Both the position numbers and the translations under genes were made by a program. From Leptolyngbyaceae cyanobacterium M33_DOE_097 (GTDB lineage: Bacteria; Cyanobacteriota; Cyanobacteriia; Leptolyngbyales; Leptolyngbyaceae), in NCBI GenBank assembly GCA_015296075.1, contig DVDV01000019.1:1-38174 (forward strand): a DNA stretch of 38,174 bases. The letters run 5' to 3'. Position 1 is the stretch's first letter. Each line of letters starts with the position of its first letter. Under the pieces are notes generated by a model. The model ran no database searches. It saw only the letters and a program-made list of their open reading frames with translations, and was not told where the DNA came from. Shown here piece by piece: positions 33,489 through 38,174 of the stretch.

Positions 33489-34364
33489 CTACTTCTGGCA
33501 CTTAGGGCAAAAATGAGCCGAGCGTCCAGCTAAACGGAGGCGTTCAATCACGGCCCCACAGGTGCGACATGCCTCGCCATCGCGCCCATAGACCCAGGCA
33601 ACCCGCCCATAATTACCATTCACGCCTTCGACGTTGCGAAAACTGCTAAACGTGGTGCCCTGGGCCTCGATACTCGCTGCCAACACCGTCAGGATATTGC
33701 CGTGTAGTTGCTGAAATTTTTTGCGGTTGATCTTGCTGCACAAGGTCTGCGGTCGGATGCCGCTTAAAAACAGAGCTTCATCCGCATAGATATTGCCGAT
33801 TCCCGCCACGATCGCCTGGTCAAGCAACGCATTCTTAATCGGGCGCTGGCGATTCTGCAACTGATTGTAGAGATAAGAGATCGAAAACTCTTCCGAAAAA
33901 GGCTCTGGCCCCAGTTGTTGTAAACCCGTCATCACCTGCTCAGGCGGAATGCCGGGTGGCACCCACCACATTTGCCCAAAGGTTCGCTGGTCAACAAACC
34001 GCAGCTCCTTGCCAGTCTCAAAAAACAGGCGTACCCGTGTGTGCTTCTGCACAGGCTCCGTTGGGTCAAGCCAGAGCAATTGTCCCGTCATGCGCAGGTG
34101 AACCCCCAACCACCCCCCCGATGGAGCCATCAGCGGTTCTTCTGGTAAAGCGTTATGGACATCTGTTAAGGCTGCTAGCAAGTACTTGCCGCGCCGTTGC
34201 CACTGGGCGATCGCCTGCCCCGCAAGGGGGGCTAAAAAGCCATCAATAGAAACAGGGTGGGCAACCGTGCGTTCTAGCAACACCTCCCCACCCTGAATAA
34301 CTTGGTGCAGGGTGACTTTGTTAAGCCCCCGCTTGACCGTTTCAACTTCTGGTAACTCTGGCAC
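33489..34364 (-). CDS. mutM: Formamidopyrimidine-DNA glycosylase (Fpg/MutM)
   Basis: A 291-residue base-excision repair enzyme removing 8-oxoguanine and formamidopyrimidines, with an AP-lyase step. The mature N-terminus PELPEVETVKRGL supplies catalytic Pro2 and Glu3. GKYLLA contains the conserved Lys (about 61), HLRMTGQLLW and DQRTFGQMW follow, then the helix-two-turn-helix AIVAGIGNIYADEALF. The C-terminal zinc finger CRTCG-CPKCQK carries four Cys. The length is normal. It lies 108 bp downstream of psaE on the same strand; linkage of psaE and mutM is, as I recall, seen in other cyanobacteria, and both relate to oxidative or light stress. Confidence 0.97.
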   Translation of the reverse strand: MPELPEVETVKRGLNKVTLHQVIQGGEVLLERTVAHPVSIDGFLAPLAGQAIAQWQRRGKYLLAALTDVHNALPEEPLMAPSGGWLGVHLRMTGQLLWLDPTEPVQKHTRVRLFFETGKELRFVDQRTFGQMWWVPPGIPPEQVMTGLQQLGPEPFSEEFSISYLYNQLQNRQRPIKNALLDQAIVAGIGNIYADEALFLSGIRPQTLCSKINRKKFQQLHGNILTVLAASIEAQGTTFSSFRNVEGVNGNYGRVAWVYGRDGEACRTCGAVIERLRLAGRSAHFCPKCQK

Positions 34365-34472
34365 AGCTACTTAAATGAAAAATCACTTTCTTAGGACACT
34401 AGAAGATCTTAGTGCTTTCAGCGAGCCTGAGTGTTCTATTTCCAGCGTTGCGGTCACAATTGCTAACCTCTT

Positions 34473-34805
34473 TTAGCGAGGCTCAGTTCCCTGGTTGGGG
34501 TCGCCCTCAACAGAACCGCTACCGCCAGGGGCTTCTGCGGTACCCGAGGGAGTTGTAGAACCAGTTCTACGAGCGGGTGCATTGGTTGTTGTACCGCCGG
34601 GAGCTTTTTTCTTAGGTCCTTCGACTTCCACAACTTCTGAAGTAGCGAAGTTGTTGGTGTTGATACCAGCGTAATTAACGCGATCGAAACGAACGATAAC
34701 GGGATATTTGATACCGCTCTGATCAATGGAAGCAACGGTTCCTACATCTTGAAACCAGTAGGACTCTTTACGAAGAATACGTACTTTAGAACCACGCTGA
34801 ACCAT
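34473..34805 (-). CDS. psaE: Photosystem I subunit IV PsaE with extended C-terminus
   Basis: A stromal-side subunit of photosystem I that helps dock ferredoxin and supports cyclic electron flow. Residues 1-65 form the SH3-like barrel: [38 protein letters not shown] and the C-terminal [20 protein letters not shown] are classic. Cyanobacterial PsaE is usually about 70-76 residues; this one is 110. The additional about 40 residues after GPKKKAPGG are rich in Gly, Thr, Pro and Ser with scattered basic residues ([14 protein letters not shown]) and look disordered. No frameshift is evident, as the frame is continuous to the stop. AGAAGGA lies about 10 bases before the ATG. No HLR1-type (RpaB) box was recognised upstream. 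Confidence 0.95.
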   Translation of the reverse strand: MVQRGSKVRILRKESYWFQDVGTVASIDQSGIKYPVIVRFDRVNYAGINTNNFATSEVVEVEGPKKKAPGGTTTNAPARRTGSTTPSGTAEAPGGSGSVEGDPNQGTEPR

Positions 34806-35036
34806 GAGTGTGTTTTCCTTCTATTGTTATTGCTTCAACGCACGCAGCATTATTGCACTACAGCTTACTACGGAGAGGAAACCCAGGCATGGTAAGCCTT
34901 GCGACTCGAAACAATCCGATACAAAAAGTCATCTTCAGCAACTTTTTCAGGTGAAAGATGGGCGCGATCGCCCTTGAAAGGCCCGTCAAATTTACAAATT
35001 CTTCAAAAATGCTGGTTGTAACAAAGCGTCCATCAA

Positions 35037-35069
35037 AAAAACCGGAGATCTTCAAGATCCCCGGTTTTT
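35037..35069 (-). terminator. Rho-independent terminator of the tic20-like gene
   Basis: AAAAACCGG (35037-35045) pairs with CCGGTTTTT (35061-35069), with an inner GATCT/AGATC stem. On the minus strand the hairpin ends in a run of T. It lies 17 bp past the stop of the tic20-like gene and separates it from psaE. Confidence 0.8.
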
Positions 35070-35086
35070 GAACAAAAGACCAGCAA

Positions 35087-35599
35087 TTAGAAGCGCGTTT
35101 GGGCGTAGGCAGCCTCAGAGATGTAGGGTAGCTCGGCATACCGTCCGCGGACAATCTGCACAATCGAGAAGATGGATGCCACGAGAATACCGATAAAAAT
35201 TAGACTGTACAGAATCGTTAGTGGGAGTGGAAGTGCGCCAGGGGCGACTAAGCCCTGAGTCAAGCCCAACAACTCAAGCACAATGCGAATCAGTGAAGCG
35301 GCGATGCCAATGAGCAGCGCTTGCATTGTGTTGAAGCGAATGAAATGAGAAATTTTTTGGTTGCGCACGACTAAGAGATAGAGCGCAAAGAAAATAATCA
35401 ACCCGGTATAGCTGCCAAAGAGCTGGTTTAAGAAACCATAGGCCGTTAAGAAGGGAACCAGCGGTACCAGAATTACTCCCAGCAAAGGAAATACACCGAT
35501 TAGCAACGCCCCAAAGCTCAAGCCTTCGATCAGCGGAAGGGAATAGGGAAGAGCGGCGTATAGACGGTCAAGGGCAGTTGTTGATCCGCGCCAGGTCAT
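35087..35599 (-). CDS. Tic20/Ycf60 family membrane protein
   Basis: A 170-residue polytopic membrane protein (four predicted helices) of the Tic20 family, whose plant members are part of the chloroplast inner-envelope import channel; the cyanobacterial role is not settled. Marks are LDRLYAALPYSLPLIEGLSFG near the start, a conserved IRFNTMQALLIGIAASL in helix 3 and YAELPYISEAAYAQTRF at the end. ATG 35599 (MTWRGSTTALDRLYAALPY) is preferred over 35614 (METNAMTW), as it is nearer the conserved region; either is possible. The gene lies upstream of psaE on the same strand but is separated from it by a strong terminator, so it is probably its own unit. Confidence 0.9.
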   Translation of the reverse strand: MTWRGSTTALDRLYAALPYSLPLIEGLSFGALLIGVFPLLGVILVPLVPFLTAYGFLNQLFGSYTGLIIFFALYLLVVRNQKISHFIRFNTMQALLIGIAASLIRIVLELLGLTQGLVAPGALPLPLTILYSLIFIGILVASIFSIVQIVRGRYAELPYISEAAYAQTRF

Positions 35600-35960
35600 T
35601 GCATTGGTCTCCACTTAAAGGTTCATTGCTCTAAGCACAGGATAGCTTAGCCAATCCGCTATGCCCCAAAATTGCCCCAAAATTGTTGTGCTTTCTTGGG
35701 ATATCTGGAGACTGTGAAAGTTTTCTGAAGAAGGCATTTGACAACTCAGCGATGGGAAACTTTTCCGGGCTTCTCTCCCTTGTCCCATATAGTTTGGGCG
35801 TTGCTAATCGGATATATCAATACTGAAGGGGCGTTTCGCGTTCGTGCAGCGTTTCCATCGGAGACAACGCCTTACTTCGCGATATGCCTCTTATGTGGGA
35901 ATACCTCTCTGAAAATCCTATCGATACCCAACAACATCAGCGTTTGACCGTTGAAACCCC
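35600..35960. other. Gap between recJ and the tic20-like gene
   Basis: About 360 bp. It contains a perfect tandem pair of the 11-mer GCCCCAAAATT (35663-35673 and 35674-35684) about 65 bp upstream of the tic20-like start. Open frames on the plus strand (a TTG-started one at 35738-35947 and an ATG-started one from about 35885 running into the recJ 3' end) have no recognisable family and are not called. Confidence 0.45.
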
Positions 35961-38024
35961 TCACCTGCTCGTTGAAGATTGCTTCTCGTTGAGCGCCTGC
36001 ACTGCTGTCCGAATCAGGTTGAAGTAATAGGGCTGAGACACATCGACCTGGTTGACTTCCGAGCCATTCTGCCGCACAGTGCCGTATCGTTGACCGCGTC
36101 GGATTGTCAGCACTTTACCCTGGTCATTGCGAATCCGCAGTTCTTCGCCCGACGGATGAGGCAACCGTTTGCATTGGTAAGTGCGATCGCCATAGACGAA
36201 ATCAGCCAACTCACCAATGGTTGTTTCAGCTTCACAGGCTGGAGCTTCTACTGTATGGGAAGTAGCCTGCGCTAACCGGACACCAACAACCTCCAGTTGC
36301 AGCGTAATTTCCCCATTCCACTCGTTTGTTCGCAGTTGGTAGGCCAAATCCACAAACTTCGGCAGGGGATAGTATTCGCCCCAGCGCCACGCGATCGCTT
36401 CCTGTTTTTCTCCTTTTCGAAGCGACGCATCTCGCACACTTAAGCGCAGATGTTTGCCACCAACCACACGCTGGTCACACACTTCAACCTGAGCCGACCA
36501 AAATACTGGGGCAGGGTTCTCAATACCACAGGGATGCAGCAAGTCAATTTGAGCATAGAGGCTATGATCGACCTGATTTAGCCGCGCCTGGGCATCCACT
36601 CGCACCAGTGGCTTGAGATGTTCTACGTCGAGACAGGTATGGGCAAAGTCGCGTAGCCGCGATCGCACATCTGTTAGATTTTCAGCATCGAATGTGAAAC
36701 CACCAGCAGCATGGTGTCCGCCAAATTTCCCCAACAGTTCATTACAGGCTTGGAGTGCGTCAAACACATTAAACTCTGGAATGCCCCGCGCCGAGCCACG
36801 CACCAGATCCATTGATTCATCTTCGTAGGTGCCAATAAAAACCGGAACCCCATAGCGTTCAACTAAGCGAGAAGCCACAATCCCAATCACGCCATGATGC
36901 CAGTCAGGTTGCACCACCAACAGCACCCGATCGCTCTGAATCGAGTCGGACAGCTCCGCTTCGCAGTGGGCGATCGCGGCTTGCTCAATCTCTTCGCACA
37001 ATCGTTGGCGTTGTTGATTGATCTGCTCACATTGCATTGCTCGCTCAAGTGCCACACCCGGATCATCCGTCGTCAGCAAATCGATCACAATCTGAGGATC
37101 CGCCAACCGACCGACCGCGTTAATCCGTGGTCCTAAGCGAAAGCCGATCGCTTCGGGTTTCAATTCCTTAGCATCACTCAAGCCTGCCACTTGGATCAGG
37201 GCTTGCACCCCAGCCAATTTCGATTTTGGTAAGCACTGCAAACCTTGTTTAACCCAACGCCGATTAATCCCTGTCAGGGGTGCTAGATCGGCGATCGTGC
37301 CGAGGGTAAATAGCTCCAGCAGTGTGTTTTTCAACTCTTGGCCGCGGCCTAAACTATCAGCCAAACATAACGCCAGCAAATAGGCGACCCCAACCCCTGC
37401 CATGCCCCGGTAAGGCGACGACTCGGCAATCAGTTTAGGGTTGAGAATGGCATTTGCAGGAGGTAACTCAGGCGGCAGGTCGTGGTGATCGGTGATGATC
37501 ACAGTAAGACCTAGTTCACGGGCACGGGCGATCGGGGCATAGGCGGCGATCCCGTTATCCACTGTAAGAATCAGCTTGACCCCTTCTTCATAGAAATCTT
37601 CGACGATCCGCTGGTTAATCCCGTAGCCCTCCGTCATCCGACTGGGGATCGCATAATCAACGCGTGCGCCGAGGCTACGTAAGGCTCGCAGTAACAGAGC
37701 TGTGCTAGTCATCCCATCGGCATCATAGTCACCGCAAATGGCAATGCGATCGCCCTGGTTAATCGCGTTGATCAGTAATTCCAGGCTCAGAGGCAAATCT
37801 GCAAAAGCCGTTAAGGCCGATGGCAATTCTTGAGAATCGGGCTGCAAAAAGGTATAGACCCGTTCGGGTGTATTAATGCCGCGATTAAGCAAGACCTGCG
37901 CAATGATAGGCGACAGGTTACTAACTTGAGCCAGTTGCTTAGCCTGATCAGGCTGAGGGGAAGCAATCTGCCAGCGTTGCTGGGGCAATCGAGCGGTATC
38001 AGGCGAAGAGAAATACGAAACCAC
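35961..38024 (-). CDS. recJ: Single-stranded-DNA exonuclease RecJ
   Basis: About 687 residues, a 5'-3' single-strand exonuclease for recombination and mismatch/base-excision repair. DHH phosphoesterase motifs are present: CGDYDADGMTSTALLL (motif I), DHHDLPPELPPANAILNP (motif III) and GMAGVGVAYLLA. The DHHA1 domain has HHGVIGIVASRLVERYG and GKFGGHHAAGGFTF, and an OB-like C-terminal domain follows. The start is uncertain: no ATG opens the frame. Options are TTG 38072 (which overlaps the transposase end on the right), GTG 38024, and TTG 37988, giving LPQQRWQIASPQP, the closest fit to the family N-terminus. The nearby insertion sequence may have altered the promoter or original start. Core motifs are complete. 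Confidence 0.93.
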   Translation of the reverse strand: MVSYFSSPDTARLPQQRWQIASPQPDQAKQLAQVSNLSPIIAQVLLNRGINTPERVYTFLQPDSQELPSALTAFADLPLSLELLINAINQGDRIAICGDYDADGMTSTALLLRALRSLGARVDYAIPSRMTEGYGINQRIVEDFYEEGVKLILTVDNGIAAYAPIARARELGLTVIITDHHDLPPELPPANAILNPKLIAESSPYRGMAGVGVAYLLALCLADSLGRGQELKNTLLELFTLGTIADLAPLTGINRRWVKQGLQCLPKSKLAGVQALIQVAGLSDAKELKPEAIGFRLGPRINAVGRLADPQIVIDLLTTDDPGVALERAMQCEQINQQRQRLCEEIEQAAIAHCEAELSDSIQSDRVLLVVQPDWHHGVIGIVASRLVERYGVPVFIGTYEDESMDLVRGSARGIPEFNVFDALQACNELLGKFGGHHAAGGFTFDAENLTDVRSRLRDFAHTCLDVEHLKPLVRVDAQARLNQVDHSLYAQIDLLHPCGIENPAPVFWSAQVEVCDQRVVGGKHLRLSVRDASLRKGEKQEAIAWRWGEYYPLPKFVDLAYQLRTNEWNGEITLQLEVVGVRLAQATSHTVEAPACEAETTIGELADFVYGDRTYQCKRLPHPSGEELRIRNDQGKVLTIRRGQRYGTVRQNGSEVNQVDVSQPYYFNLIRTAVQALNEKQSSTSR

Positions 38025-38048
38025 AAACTTTATGTACCAACTAAATTT

Positions 38049-38174
38049 GTAATTGCTCAACCCAGTAGCCAATCAGTCTGCTGTGAGGTAAGGGCACGGG
38101 AAATGGCATCCAAGGCAGAAATGCCCTGACGTTTGGCGGTGTTGACCAGCGAGCGCACCTGAGCAAATAACTCT
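38049..38174 (-). mobile_element. End of an insertion sequence, probably IS66 family (partial)
   Basis: The window ends inside an element. Its boundary is tentatively placed at 38049, where GTAATTGCTC begins; IS66-family ends commonly start GTAA and are flanked by 8-bp target duplications (here CTAAATTT at 38041-38048 would be one copy). The other end is outside the window, so this is not verified. Confidence 0.4.
38057..38174 (-). CDS. Transposase C-terminus (IS66-like), truncated by the window end
   Basis: The minus strand reads ELFAQVRSLVNTAKRQG, then ISALDAISRALTSQQTDWLLG, to a TGA at 38057-38059. The pattern of (I/V)RSx(L/V)xTA(K/R)(K/R)QG followed by an ALxA-type helix matches the extreme C-terminus of IS66-family (TnpC-like) transposases. 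Only about 39 residues are visible, so the family call is moderate and it is unknown whether the gene is intact. It lies upstream of recJ on the same strand. Confidence 0.55.
   Translation of the reverse strand, partial: ELFAQVRSLVNTAKRQGISALDAISRALTSQQTDWLLG

Noticed and set aside
34806-35036. HLR1/RpaB site or a clear promoter upstream of psaE
   Set aside because: No TTACA-type direct repeat and no convincing -35/-10 pair was seen by eye.
35738-35947. TTG-started frame of 69 codons between recJ and the tic20-like gene
   Set aside because: It has no ribosome binding site and no family resemblance.
35885-36029. Plus-strand frame MPLMWEYLSENPIDTQQ running antisense into the recJ 3' end
   Set aside because: It looks fairly protein-like but overlaps recJ codons antisense and has no known match; insufficient to call.

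Overview
The window looks like chromosomal DNA from a cyanobacterium, probably a filamentous Leptolyngbya-like form (the lineage is inference). The evidence is the photosystem I gene psaE, phylloquinone methyltransferase menG, a photorespiratory glycolate dehydrogenase, a Tic20/Ycf60 protein, cyanobacterial-type Ser/Thr kinases, and the palindrome GCGATCGC (HIP1), which recurs throughout in genes and gaps on both strands.

Left edge (1-1600): a tyrosine recombinase starts just downstream of the 3' end of an intact tRNA-Gly(UCC). This is the usual layout at the end of an integrated element, whose body would lie left of the window. Three 11-bp iterons sit in front of the integrase. Next (1.6-11 kb) come mostly housekeeping genes: a TonB-like protein, glcD, pnp and a long SNF2-family helicase. 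The glcD-pnp gap holds diverged repeats.

11-26.5 kb: a secreted 7-blade WD40 protein, a DUF2233 lipoprotein, a double GT2 glycosyltransferase, and a tandem pair of kinase paralogues. The downstream paralogue has lost both catalytic aspartates (HRD to HRN, DFG to NFG) and is a predicted pseudokinase. Both share a C-terminal region after a membrane helix. A plus-strand run follows: rsmE, menG, DUF445, a pilin-like membrane protein, a GH19 lysin-like enzyme with a duplicated 25-residue motif, and a CocE-type hydrolase.

26.8-30.9 kb is the most unusual part. A stand-alone NRPS-like enzyme (adenylation, carrier, thioesterase; no condensation domain) has cysteine in place of the thioesterase serine. 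It is divergent from a small protein resembling DUF6875, across about 475 bp of non-coding DNA. This could be a minimal natural-product locus; the product is unknown.

31-38.2 kb: cobS, a small conserved hypothetical, TPR protein, mutM, psaE (with an unusual C-terminal tail of about 40 residues), tic20 and recJ. The right edge cuts into a transposase C-terminus, probably IS66 family, next to the recJ start. No CRISPR array, rRNA or riboswitch was recognised. Several start codons were revised from the longest reading frame on the basis of ribosome binding sites, signal peptides or family N-termini. All family calls were made by eye.
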